From contig CM064658.1 in the NCBI GenBank assembly GCA_032717465.1, positions 9,134,740 through 9,198,739 on the forward strand: a DNA stretch of 64,000 bases, given 5' to 3'. The translations under genes and the position numbers were made by a program. The DNA is from Coenobita brevimanus (taxonomy: Eukaryota > Arthropoda > Malacostraca > Decapoda > Coenobitidae). Shown piece by piece: positions 43,432 through 54,640 of the stretch (positions are counted from its first letter, which is position 1; every line of letters begins with the position of its first letter). Below the pieces are notes generated by a model. That model had not been told where the DNA came from, ran no database searches, and saw only the letters and a program-made list of their open reading frames with translations.

Positions 43432-45262
43432 TTATTTATTTTTGCATGACATACTGTTGTGACACTTTGAATTACATAACAATTTACATTTCTTGCACTG
43501 GCATATGTTGGTTGCACAATGTTTTGTACAATTATATCTAAAGAAACCTTGACCTGTTCCCACACTTGACAAAGCAGCAGCACTTCTTAACGATATTTGT
43601 TTGCCTTCAGGAACATCAGTCAAGGTCAAGAATGACTACTTACATTATCAAATTCAGACCGACTGTACAATTTCATGAGAACACCGTCTTTAGTTCCTAA
43701 TTTATACATTCCATCCTCACTTCTATTTATAACAACTGCAGTAACATTTCAAAGATTTCCTTTTCCCCTGTCAGCTTCTGGAATTGGTGCTAATACATTT
43801 TGCCCAATACTTGATGAAGGGTGAGAGGCATCAGATACTGTTTTCATTCTTCTTGCTTGCTTCTCCAAACTATTGCCTGCTATTTGGCGAACATGAGATA
43901 TTCATGCTTCAGTATTACAGGTATGACACACAACTTCTGAACCGAAGCCCTCCTCACCATTCTCGATTTCTATCCCACATATTACATGAATATTAGACCC
44001 ACATTTTGCATAGGAATGAGCTCTACTTGTCTCTTTTTCACACACACAACACGAGATTACTTCAGATTTACTGTCAGATATTATGTTTATGTTAAATTCA
44101 CCTGTACTCTGCAAATCATTAATAGTTCCACTTGCGGTTTCCTTATGCACGTTTGCAATGGTCTTCTCTAGATCCTCCTCACTATGTAAGTTTTTACTTA
44201 ATTCTAATGGAAGACATGTTGTTGCCTGGCCAATCCTTGCATCAACACCAAACATTGCTTTGTATAGGCTTTGATTTATACCAGAATGCTTGGCTCTGTT
44301 CTTCATAAATTGAACAAAACGCAGACCTTCGGACCACTTTATTGTATTATTGTTTTCATCCATCCACTCAACATATTTTCAATATCTTGATTTGCCCTTT
44401 CCATAGACCCATGACTCTGACTATGTCGTGGTTTTCCATGCACAATTTTCAACTCTGGCCACAATGAAGCTAAGGACGTTATGAGTGTTCACAAATTCTC
44501 TCCCGTTATCACTGTGCAAAATACATGGCGCTCCAAACATTAAAAAAATGTCAACAAGGTGATATGCAACTTCTTCGGCGCGTTTACACTGCAATGCATG
44601 AAGTATTAAAAGTTTTGTTAAATGATCTTGGTATACCATTATGAACTTATATTTTCCATCTGGTAGTGTCTGCATGTCTATTAGGTCCACTCGACACCGA
44701 CTATTCAGCTCGGAATGTAAGATAGGTTTGGAAACCAATCTTTTTTTTTTCTTTTTTGTTTTCTTGCTTGGGCACACTTCACACATAGACAAGAAGAGCA
44801 TAATCATATCAGATGTAACATTTGCATATTTCTAGCAATTTCACATTTCAGTCTGTCTCGACCACCATGACCGATAGCTAAATGAGATTTTTTAACTCAT
44901 TGGATCCCAAGGGTGCTGGGCGAGGCATGGCGCTGGGTGGGTACCAAGCGTACCGTCCTCCGCCTATCGGCTCATAGTCGCGAAGCTCATAGGTCCCTGC
45001 CCGGGGATTCCCTACTTTACAAAGCCTTGAAAAATCCCAGTTCTGTCCAGTATTCCGGACACCGGGCTCCAATGGGTTCATTACCTCAAATATCTCAGGA
45101 GCAGGCAAGTAGTAACGAACTTCATCTTTGTTACTTTTAGCAATCAGTTTCTGAACACCACCAATTTCAATAACATCAAACTGCTTTAGTCTTCTGTACT
45201 GTAAAGTAGTTTTCTTCTCAGCAGTTTTCGTATCTTTCACCTCCTGGAGAAGTGAAGCATAC
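43432..45262 (-). pseudogene. KRBA2-like integrase-domain gene, broken
   Basis: Minus strand, N to C: KDTKTAEKKTTLQYRRLKQF and YYLPAPEIFEV (N-terminal region), HLAIGHGGRDRLKCEI (integrase zinc-binding His region), CEVCPSK, then the integrase core with DLIDMQTLPDGKYKFI (first Asp) and APCILHSDNGREF (second Asp). Next come ERANQDIE (Glu) and KWSEGLRFVQFMKNRA, and a Cys/His-rich tail (CCVCEKE, CHTCNTEA, YNCTKHCATNICQCKKC). The pattern is that of KRAB-A-domain-containing-2-like proteins, domesticated or transposon-borne integrases. Frameshifts near 44360-44450 and 43900, stops near 43757 and 43632, an insertion at 44896 and an LTR element at 45264 inactivate it. Confidence 0.8.
44896..45076. mobile_element. 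Non-coding insertion (~180 bp, MITE-like) inside the KRBA2-like gene
   Basis: It separates the EIFEV part from HLAIGHGG, which are adjacent in the protein family. Ends read inward: CTCATTGGATCCC and CCCATTGGAGCCC. GC-rich interior. The target duplication is unclear. Confidence 0.55.
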
Positions 45263-45263
45263 T

Positions 45264-47399
45264 TGTTAAAATGCCCGCCGTGCCCGCCGCCGGACCTCTC
45301 ACCTCACCACCCCCCACCCCACCACCGGGCCGCCACCGCACCACCACCCCAGGAGGACACAACGGTGGGGTTAGTGACCCCGATCAAGAGGGTCACCAGG
45401 ACATCACGATCCTGGGCCCTTGTTCCCCGCAATTGCCCCAACCCCAGGTGACCAGGGAAAGGAAACTACATTGCGGGCGGAGCAATGGTCGTCAGAATAG
45501 GGGTGGGACTGAACAAGTTTCAGTCCCAGGTAACACCGTATTGACGGCTTTGTTACACCCTCTAGGGCAGGAGGCCCAAGGGCAGGAGGCCCAAGGCTAC
45601 GGCCTAACAAAGTGTACAAAGGGTAAGGCGACCCAAGGCTCCGGCCTTAGTACACCAGAGAGAGAGAGTTGCCCCAGTGCATCCCTCTCTTGCTGTTCTC
45701 CCCTTCAGGAGCAACACCGCGCCGACGGTCTATTTACGTGGCAGGGAAGAAGCGGCCTTGTACGCCCTTCAGTTGTTCCTGATCAGACAAATCGGCTTCC
45801 GGCTACGGCCAGAGTACGGACCAGGGTAAAGAGCCCCTGCTACCGTACGTGTAGCCCTTCCCTATTATGGGAGCAACACCGCGCCAACGGTCTATATACG
45901 TGGCGGGGAAGGAGCGGCCTTGTACGCCTTCAGTTGCTCTCAGTAAAACGGGTAGGCACTCGGCTCCGGCCGGGGCACGTACCAGGGTAGAGAAGCCCCT
46001 GAAGGTAGTTTCAGTTCGTACTGGAGAGAGTGTGGCCTCTGTGCCCTTCACTCCAGCTTGTCCCCTACTACGGGAGCAACACTGCGCCGACGGTCTATAT
46101 ACGTGGCGGGGAAGGAGCGGCCTAGTACACCCTTCAGTTGTTCCTCGTACGCCGGGCAAGTCCACGGCTACAGCCAGAGTACGTACCAGGGTAAGGCGAC
46201 CCAAGGCTCTGGCCTCAGGATGTACTAGAGAGGACACGAGTGACGTGAGTCCTTCTCCAGCCTCTTTCCCTTGTGGAAGCCCTTCGTTACCACCCGGGAA
46301 TATAGCCCCGGAGGAGACGCTAGAGTGGTGGCAAGGCCCGATATCGGACTTACCGCCCACGCCCGGGAGTTTCTTGTTCCTGCCTGAGCCCCGAAGGAGA
46401 TGCTGCTGCAGCCCAGTCCTGACAGCGCCTCTCTCCCTTGGTGCCCGCAGTACCAGGACACCCAGGCCAGACTCTCCAGCTCCTGACGAAGGCGATCCGG
46501 GCTCCCTCACTCCACGGAGCCAAAGACGACAGGCCCGACTACTCTGGCTGTTTGGTCCCAGTCCCGAGGGCCACCCATCAGGTCGAGGCCCCCAGACCAG
46601 AGGGCCTTCCTGCACCACACTGACGCGGCCCCAGCACGAGGGCTGCCTATCAGGTCGAGGCCTCCAGACGGGAGAGCCTCCCTGCACCCCACCTACGAGT
46701 GTGACCCAGAGGGAACGTTACCCAGGAGATATAGGAAAATAATGATTCTTTCCCCCCTGTGTCAAGAACAAGTCGGAAAACAAGAACAGTGAACAGTGAC
46801 TAAGTGAAGAACAGTGTAGTTGATAGTAGCCCACAAGAACTCAGTGTTGGCAGGGCAGAGAATGAGCTTTATTGTAATTATCCCAGTCCCCCCATATAAG
46901 AGAACTTTCTGTGAACACCTGAGGTAAGGGTGCGTGGGCCCGTCAAAAGCCTGAGTGTGAGTGTCGCCATGACAAGGTGACGATGTCAAGTGTCGCTATC
47001 TGCACCCTACCTCATTTATAGTAATATTTCCCATACAGACTCCCAATCTTGTTTATTCCCTTTGTGAACCATTCTGTATATATCCTGCCTAACAGTGACA
47101 CATAAACAATACCACAGATAAGTCAAGATCTCCCTGTATGAACATTGTAGTGTGTGCTAAGTGTAACTCCATTTATTGGTGCTGAATATTAACTCTGTCT
47201 CTGTTCCCCTGTATCTCAAATATCACTCTACGTGTATTGTTACGGTTAGAATTAAGGTAATAGATGTGTTAAGGTATACTGCCTGGTTTTTATGTCCTGT
47301 TCCTTTGTTGGTGCTTTACTTCCGGTCTAGAAAGAGGACCCCGCTTCAGTAGCTAATGTTTTTACGACGAGAAGTCGCCATAAAAACACCAGCATAACA
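45264..47399 (+). repeat. 5' LTR of Gypsy-1 (2136 bp)
   Basis: Begins TGTTA and ends TAACA, followed at once by a primer-binding-type region (CTGGTGGCAAGCGGCGG) and gag. It starts inside the KRBA2-like gene. The GC-rich first half contains three tandem blocks beginning GGAGCAACACYGCGCC at about 45708, 45870 and 46071; open frames there follow from composition. The limits rest on the inverted TGTTA/TAACA and position only, because no second LTR is in the window. Confidence 0.65.
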
Positions 47400-47467
47400 C
47401 TGGTGGCAAGCGGCGGTTCTGGATCCGCGTAAAAGCACGGAGGAACGATAAAAAGGAAACTTGCACA

Positions 47468-48347
47468 ATGGCAGCCAAACTGCACATCCAATTACCAAGA
47501 TTCAACCCGGACCAATGCGACATAGAAGTATAATTAGATATGGTCAAACCCCTCCTAGACATAGGGTTCGACCAGAGAAAAAATTGCAGTCTCATTACCT
47601 AACCTGGGAAAAATAATTGCCACTGTCGCACCAAAAATCGTCCCAGAACTGTCATGGGATTAATTCTCACAAATAGTGAGACAGGCTTTCACGCCATCAA
47701 TAGGCAGAGTCGTCGCCCTCTCTCAACTCGACGCCCTCACCTGCGACGGGAACCTGGATGACACATATGTCCAGGCTCGGCGCCTCGTCAGCGCCGCTTA
47801 TCCCGAGGCACCTACAAATGCCCGAGGTATACATACATTTAATGCCCTGCTGAGGATTCTCCCTAGCACAGTCAGGGAGCACTTTTCAATCTATGATCCC
47901 TCAGGGGACATGGAAAACGACCTGCAACTTGTCAGACGTCTCCTCGCCACCCGGCCCATACCACAACCACTCCACGCGGTGACAAGATTCCCGACGAAAC
48001 ACAACCCTCCACCCAAACCTAAGCTGCCGCCTCACCAGCCAACTGCAGAGCCAACTCCTACTGTGCCCAGGGCTTACCCACAGAAGAAGCACCCCAACCC
48101 CAAGGAACAAGGCAATCTCATCACTATTAATCCTTGGGAGTTCACGGCCTGCAGTCGCACCTGCCCCCTGCACGACATAAGAGAACAGCTAAAGGCTAGC
48201 AGGTGCAGAAACTTTCACCAAGGGTGCAAGAAAGTTTCCTCCCTAGATGACGACGCTCCGGAAGACGACGCACCGCCAACACTCTACTCGGGAACGGACG
48301 ACGATGACGACCATGATGACCCCACTCCTCAGCAGATGGATTTTTAG
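47468..48347 (+). pseudogene. Gypsy-1 gag
   Basis: Starts MAAKLHIQLPRF at 47468 but hits TAA at 47531 and further stops to about 47600. It is open from 47676 to 48347 with a capsid-like helical part (AFTPSIGRVVALSQLD, FNALLRILP) and a Pro-rich then acidic C-terminus. No CCHC zinc knuckle seen. The frame ends 23 bases before pol opens. Confidence 0.7.
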
Positions 48348-48379
48348 GCTTTCCCCTGCACCTCCCCACAGTGGCGGGG

Positions 48380-51300
48380 GCCACCTCACATAGCTACAGA
48401 CCCCCAGTCTACAACAAGATTTGGCTGAATGGGGTCAAGGCACGATTACTGGTAGATACAGGAGCAGCCAGATCGTGCCTCTACTCCCACTTCTACTCCT
48501 GCCACACCTCTGCATTTGGCCCCCTTCTCCCCACTTCAGCCAACCTCGTCGACGTGGGGGATGGCCCCCTGCCTATCCATGGGGAAACACGGGCCCTTCA
48601 AACCAACACCCACCAACGAGTATCCACTAACCACCCATTCATCATATTCGACTCGACATGCGATCAATATGATGGATATATTGGGCTGGACCTTCTCCAA
48701 AAACTCCACACCACCATTGACTGCCATCAGCGCCGCCTCCACTTCAGTCCAGCCCACCCCAACCAAGCATCAATCAACAAGAAAAAAAATTCTCATCGAA
48801 GAAAAAGCAAGAACACCATCCCCCCCTCACCACGCAAACACACACAACCCCCGAACACTCACCTGCCCCAACCCACCTGTACATCTGACCCCAACCCAAC
48901 CTCACGCAATGCCTCACTTCATCCCCCTCCATCACCACCCCCCACCACACATCAACTGGACCCCTCCCCATCTTTTCCTGCCACTATCGCCTCCTCAATC
49001 ACCATTCCACCCCACCATGAAGCTTGGGTAAAACTGAACAGACCTTCAGGTACCTCCGTCCTCTTCTCACCATCCATCCCCACTGGACCACTCTCCTCCT
49101 GTTTAGTAAGCCCCACCTTCCTTCCCCCACATGCCCATGAAATCTGTATCGCCAACCTCGCCACAACCCCACTAACCCTACCAAGAAGACTCATCATTGG
49201 CGACACAGAAGAAGCTGAACCATGCCAAGCACCACCCCCCGACCATCCCACTCTCCCTGACCTACCATCACACCTATCCCCTTCCCAAACCAACAGCTTC
49301 CGACAACTCCTCCTGGACTTTCAGGACCTATTCTCCTCCAGCCCAACCGACCTTGGCCACACTACCTATCTCAGCCATGAGATACACACGACCGGACCTC
49401 CAATTCGCCAACCATCACGACGAAAAAATCCAAAACAATGGGCAGAAGAAGACTGGCAGGTCCAGGATATGCTCGATGCCGGCGTTATCTCCAACTCCAC
49501 TAGCCCATGGTCCTCACCTGTTGTACTCGTACGGAAGAAAGATGGGACTATGCGCTTTTGCATAGACTACCGCCGAGTCAATGATGTCACTATCAAAGAC
49601 ACTACGCCCCTACCCAGAATCGACAACTCGCTTGACTCCCTACATGGGTCGACCTGGTTCTTGACCCTAGACCTGCAATCGAGTTATTGGCAAGTCCCTG
49701 TACACCCCGATGACAAACACATAACCGCCTTCTCAACATCAAACGGGAAGCATTATGAATTCAACGTTCTTCCCTTCGGACTCTGCAACGCCCCTGCCAC
49801 ATTCTCCCGCCTGATGGAGTAAGTTCTCAGCGGACTAACCTGGGAGACTTGTTTGGCGTATCTGGACGACGTCATCTTTTTCAGTCATACCTGGGCCGAC
49901 CACCTCCACCGCCTCAAACAAGTGTTCCACCGTATACACCAGGCAGGACTAAAACTAAAACCAACAAAGTGCGTTTTGGTCGAGAGATCAGTCTCTATCC
50001 TTGGACATGTAATTAACACTGAAGGCATCTCCCCGGACCCAGAAAAACTACGTGCAATCGCCAACATTCCCCTACCTCGTGACGTGCACGAAACTAGAGC
50101 CTTCCTAGGTCTAACATCATACTACAGGCGGTTCGTCAAAGGATTTGCAGATATCGCCAAACCCCTACACGACCTAACGAAAAAAGGTGAGCTGTTCGTA
50201 TGGACCGAACCAAGAAAAGCTGCATTCACCACCCTCAAGTCCAAGTTAACCTCTGCCCCAGTAGTCGCTTTCCCAGATTACAACCTCCCATTCCGCCTGT
50301 ATACCGACGTATCACTCATCGCCATAGGGGCTGTCCTTGCACAAGTACAAGATGGCCCTGAACATATCATCGCCTGTGCCAGCCACACCCTAAATCCTGC
50401 AGAAAGAAACTACGCGGCCACCAAATGCGAGTGCCTGGGAATCATCTGGTCCCTCGAATACTTCCGCTCCTACATCTCAGGCACCCATGTGATAGTCATT
50501 ACGGACCACCAATCCCTGCAATGGTTACGTCAGTCAAACACCACCAACGCACAACTTATACAATGGCGAGAAACACTCGAGGAGTATGATTTCGAGATCT
50601 CATACCGACCAGGCAAACTCCACACAAACGCCGACGCCCTGTCCAGTCTACCAATCAATGCAATCTCGACAGAGCCAGACCTAGTCCAAATGTGGCACAA
50701 CAAACAATGCCCTACCTGGATCCCACCGAACACATTTGCTAAACTCCACCCACATGGCGAACACCTGTTCGATCCAAACGGACACATCGTCCTAAGCCCC
50801 ACCACTGCCCATGACACTATGCTCCACCTCCATGCCCATCACGGCATCCACCTGGGAATTAAAAAACTCCTACAAGTCTTTACCGACATGTACTGGACCC
50901 CTAACCCATCCACCATCGCCAAGAACATTATACAATCCTGCCGAGCCTGTGCTTTAGGAAAGGACATCACCCATACACCCGGCCCTTCAGGAAAATTAAC
51001 AGCACAGAAACCGTGGCAACTACTTTCCTTAGACGTCGTCGGCCCCCTCACACCCAAAGCAGGGTACAAATACATAATCACATTCGTGGATGTGTATTCA
51101 AAGTTTATCATCGCATGCCCCGCTAAAGATCACAGTGCAGTATCAGTTGCCGATGCCCTCACCCGCCATGTCTTCCCATATTTTGGTATTCCCCAAGCAC
51201 TGCACTCAGATAATGCCCCAGAATTTACTGGAAAAGTCTGGGAAGAACTGGCGAACATATTTGGATACCACATCTCCCACTCATCCCCCTACTGGCCCCA

Positions 51301-51418
51301 AGGTAACAGCATCTGCGAGAGAAGCCATCGCTCCCGCATGAACCAGGTCCTCACACGCATTATGCAAACAGGGAACGAAGACTGGCCTGCCCATGTCAAA
51401 ATTATCCAATGGGGTTTA
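48380..51418 (+). pseudogene. Gypsy-1 pol: protease, RT, RNase H, integrase; one internal stop, 3' truncated
   Basis: Domain order by motif: protease LLVDTGAARSCLYS; a long Pro/Thr-rich linker; RT with WSSPVVLVRKKDGTMRF, LDLQSSYWQVP and AYLDDVIFF (YLDD); RNase H with YTDVSLIAIGAVL; integrase zinc-binding HLHAHHGIHLG and CRACA, then core LDVVGPL, LHSDNAPEF and a Glu in CERSHRS. A single stop (TAA, 49820-49822) lies between RT blocks. Similarity ends near IIQWGLK at about 51418, so the integrase C-terminus, 3' LTR and right border are missing. Integrase after RNase H is the Ty3/Gypsy order. Confidence 0.9.
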
Positions 51419-51648
51419 AAAAGTTGGCAAATGTGCATGATTAAAGAACTTATGGACTGTTTGTTAGGCTGAGAGTGCAGGTGTTACGTACAGTATATCC
51501 TCCATGAATCCCTTCTAAGCTGCCTAAAATAAGAGACATCCTCGTACTGGAAGGGTGAATCAACACTAAACGGATACATATGGAAGAATAAGCCAAAGAA
51601 TTTCCATAAAAATAATCAAATATGGCGTACTAATGCTGTGAATTTTAC

Positions 51649-51780
51649 CCTTCACTACGGGGACATCATTTTCCGTTGTTCTTGCTGTCTCCAGAGGCTT
51701 TACCCAGGGAGGCAGCCTAGTTGTGATGGCGTTAGTGAAGGCTGTATCCATCACCTTCATTTCGAAAAGTTTCTCATACG
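51649..51780 (-). CDS. Candidate internal exon (132 nt) of an unidentified host gene
   Basis: Minus strand: acceptor TTTTTTCTATTTCAG before 51780, phase-1 frame reading YEKLFEMKVMDTAFTNAI and RLPPWVKPLETARTTEN, and a possible donor at GTAAAATT after 51649, giving a 44-codon symmetric exon. The composition is protein-like and the acceptor is strong; the donor is weaker. I do not recognise the family. Confidence 0.4.
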
Positions 51781-51839
51781 CTGAAATAGAAAAAAGTATG
51801 GAATTAGCGGAAATATAATACACATCAACATATTGAAGT

Positions 51840-52530
51840 GGTTATCCCTTCAGTCTGATGTAATGTTCATAGTATTGTTTGCCACGACATGACGATTTTT
51901 ATGTAGCTTTCGAAAGATCTTACGTATTCAAGGGGTTAATGAAGACTATAATCTGACCCTTTCAGTTTGGGAAGTCTATAGTAAGCTGAGGAAAATCGTC
52001 TGAAGGCAGTATGAATACAATGAAAATGTGTCATCGGAGTTAAGGTGTTAAAACGTTTGGTGGGAATCTCAAACCAATGGTAGTGCCATGATGTCTTTGT
52101 ATAATTCATTCTTGCCACCGTCACATGGTTTTAGGCAGTTCAGGGAAAAGCTATTATTGGCAAGGGGATTAAAAAAAAAACCTTCATTAACCTCTTCAAT
52201 CCAGTGATACTTTTAATTATATTCTTGCTGCAACTAGGCGATTTAATTAAGGTTGGAGAGATTAGGTGTGGCCATGGTTAACCTCTTCAGTGCCAGAGGC
52301 CCTTCCTTATTTGAATACAATATTTGGTGTTACCCGAGTAGTCTATATAACACGTGATCGGATCAAGAGATTAACCTCTTCAGAATAATGACATCATTTT
52401 CATCGCCAGTGTATTGTAACACCACGTGCGCACACCGAGAGTATTTGTGTAAATTTATCTGATTTTTTTTTTTTATCCGATTTTAGCTAAATTTGGTGGT
52501 AATATTAAAAAAAATAGCCAAGAGGTTAAA
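51840..52530. mobile_element. Cluster of TTAA-bounded mini-elements
   Basis: Examples: 52282-52370 (TTAA at 52278 and 52371; ends CCTCTTCAG and TCTCTTGATC) and 52375-52525 (TTAA at 52371 and 52526; ends CCTCTTCAG and CCTCTTGGC), which share a TTAA. Further TTAACCTCTTCAAT and CAAGGGGTTAA ends lie at about 51928 and 52184. All are non-coding. Confidence 0.5.
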
Positions 52531-52934
52531 CCATTGTTTTTGAAAAAGGTTCATCGAGGGTGAAGGTCACATGGCGAGGGGATATACTGGATGAGTCCCT
52601 GGCTTAAGGGAAATACAATGTTGTATTAAATCTGTCTTGCCCAGTGGCTCACGGGTAAGGGCAAGAACGCCAGAGAACTCATTTAGAAGGTCCAACAATC
52701 TTTCTCTGTGAGCGATATATTGGTCCCACTAACTATCTATCTATATCTATCTATCTATCTATATATCTATCTATATCTATCTATCTATCTATATATGTCA
52801 TCATCATCATCAGCCGTTTGAGTATCCACTGCAGGACCGGCCTATCCTGGCCAAAGTGGGGACGATACAACCTATGTATCTCTACCAAGTGGCTTAGGCT
52901 GTCTGGTAGAGATTGTATGTAGGGTGAGATGTGC
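52531..52934. other. CTAT microsatellite and possible LINE 3' remnant
   Basis: CTAT run at 52735-52797, followed by CATCATCATCATCAGCCGTT and CCACTGCAGGACC, a sequence type common at 3' ends of arthropod LINEs. No open gene. Confidence 0.4.
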
Positions 52935-53029
52935 TTGTAAGTGTGACTGTAATGTTGGGGAGGCATTGGATGTGTGTGTACTCTGTGAACCAAGTGTAAT
53001 CAGCCCGCGCAAGCCGACTGGGTGCAAGC

Positions 53030-53193
53030 ATACTTTATAGTATACGACACTGGTTCAAGCCCAGCACCCCTTATGTCCGCCAAAGCAGTACTTGGCCGGG
53101 TGAACACTCCCAAAGTTTATTACCCTGGCAGGGCGCGAACCCTGGTTCTTCCATGTACGGAAACGCACACTCTACCACTGTACCAAAGAGGCT

Positions 53194-53255
<62 letters not shown>
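53030..53255 (-). mobile_element. tRNA-derived SINE-3 with TA-repeat at its 5' side
   Basis: The minus-strand head has TGGTACAGTGGTAGAG (A box) and GGTTCGCGCCC (B box). The given strand also holds a separate B-box-like GGTTCAAGCCC at 53053. A TA run occupies 53197-53255. Confidence 0.55.
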
Positions 53256-53257
<2 letters not shown>

Positions 53258-53324
53258 TATATTATACCATCTACTAAATATTCATTCTTAATTATTATTA
53301 TATGTGGTAGATGGTGGCGACCAT

Positions 53325-53560
53325 CATCCACTCACTTGATGTAGTGCTGTCTACTTCTTCCTTAGCCTTTATCAATCTTTTTCTGTGCCTGCCCTCCTCT
53401 CTTCCTATTTCTCCCATTTTTCCTGTCACTTCTTATTGCTTTTCATTCCTTTACAGTTGGCTTTACATTGAGTGACAAGGCAAATGGTTTCCTGTAAGCC
53501 AAGAAACCATTTACAACGCTGGGTGGTAACCATATAACCAAACCATACGTGCTCCCTATG
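53325..53560 (+). mobile_element. SINE-2 head fragment (hairpin only)
   Basis: CATCCACTCACTTGATGTAG, pyrimidine-rich stretch, hairpin AAATGGTTTCCTG to AAGAAACCATTT, GGGTGGTAACCATATAACC. The tRNA-like part is missing. Confidence 0.6.
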
Positions 53561-53619
53561 TGTCAACAAGTTGGTTGGTGGAGGGTTAGTGCACCTCTCC
53601 GTAAAACAAATAACTCAGT

Positions 53620-53690
53620 CAAATGACCACCCCTTACGGGATTGTGGCGTCTGGCGATAGATAGATAGATAGATATTATTATTATTATAT
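53620..53690 (+). mobile_element. LINE-A 3' terminus only, with TAGA tail
   Basis: CACCCCTTACGGGATTGTGG and CGTCTGGCGATAGATAGATA: about 50 bp of the element end plus the tail, then ATT triplets. Confidence 0.65.
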
Positions 53691-54059
53691 AGGTAGATAC
53701 TGTGTTAATTATTCATACATTAATTCATCATACAAGGTGGCAACCCTATGTGCCAATATCTCGTGGTGACAGATCTTCTAGCGTCAGCATTGCAGCACCC
53801 GGGCTCTAACGCCATGAGTGCAACAGATTCTCTTAGCCACCGTCAGGGCAGACTGTCTCCTTACGCCGTCCTGGCCAAGACCTGTATTTCTTAGGCTGTA
53901 CATAACTGTAAGAAGTATAGTCTGCAAAGTATCATCTCCAGTTTGAACTACCCTGAAAACGAAGTGGACTAACACCTTCAGTATTATCACAGCTCGACCC
54001 GCTATAACCAACTTAAATAGTTTTGACTCGATGTAGACCAAACTCGGTAGAAGGGCTAA

Positions 54060-54640
54060 GGATCAGGGATGGATGACGTGATTCAGTTTTGAGAAAAATC
54101 AGAAGTCAGGGTCAAAGAGCAGGGTCAATAATCGACCTGTGCATGTCTCTGTGAACAATGTAACTAAAATAGTTTTGGCCAGGTTTAGACCAAAATTAAT
54201 AGAAAAACTAAGGTCAGCTAAGGGTTTATTTTTCAAAATTATAAAAGTAGGTCAAAGGTCAAGGTCACATGGTAAGGTAAGCTTAAATAATTTTTATCCA
54301 CTGCAGACCAGACTTGGAGGAATGGTTTAGGATCAGGCAATGATGAGAGGATTTGATTTCAGGAAGAATAAGTCATAATAAGGGCAAGGTCAAATGATAG
54401 ACCTTATAACTGAATAACTGAGATTCAGCCAATGATTAAGAGGTTCGATTTTGAGGACAGTAGGTCAAAGGTCAAGGTTACGAGGTAAGGTCGACTCAGG
54501 TTTGATACGATCCGAACCAGTCCTGGTGCAACCACGAATACCAGGCATGAATGAAGTGACGCGATTTTAGACCAATAAGCCGGAGGCCAAGGTCATGGGG
54601 CAAAGTCAGCTGTTTGACCTTTGGACCAATTGCAGGGCGC
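54060..54640 (+). repeat. AGGTCA-rich degenerate tandem repeat
   Basis: Four to five units of ~110-150 bp, each with a GATTT(T/C)GA-like lead, a GGTCAAGGTCA-type core and GAYGA. Cores GTAGGTCAAAGGTCAAGGTC at 54248 and GTAGGTCAAAGGTCAAGGTT at 54462. The unit ends toward TTCTTGCCTCCGCC near 54665. No coding capacity. Confidence 0.75.

Noticed and set aside
45271..46742. Long plus and minus frames in GC-rich sequence
   Set aside because: They lie in the Gypsy-1 LTR, follow GC composition and the tandem blocks, and contain no recognisable domain.
53022..53344. Frames with Tyr-Ile repeats on both strands
   Set aside because: Translation of the TA microsatellite.
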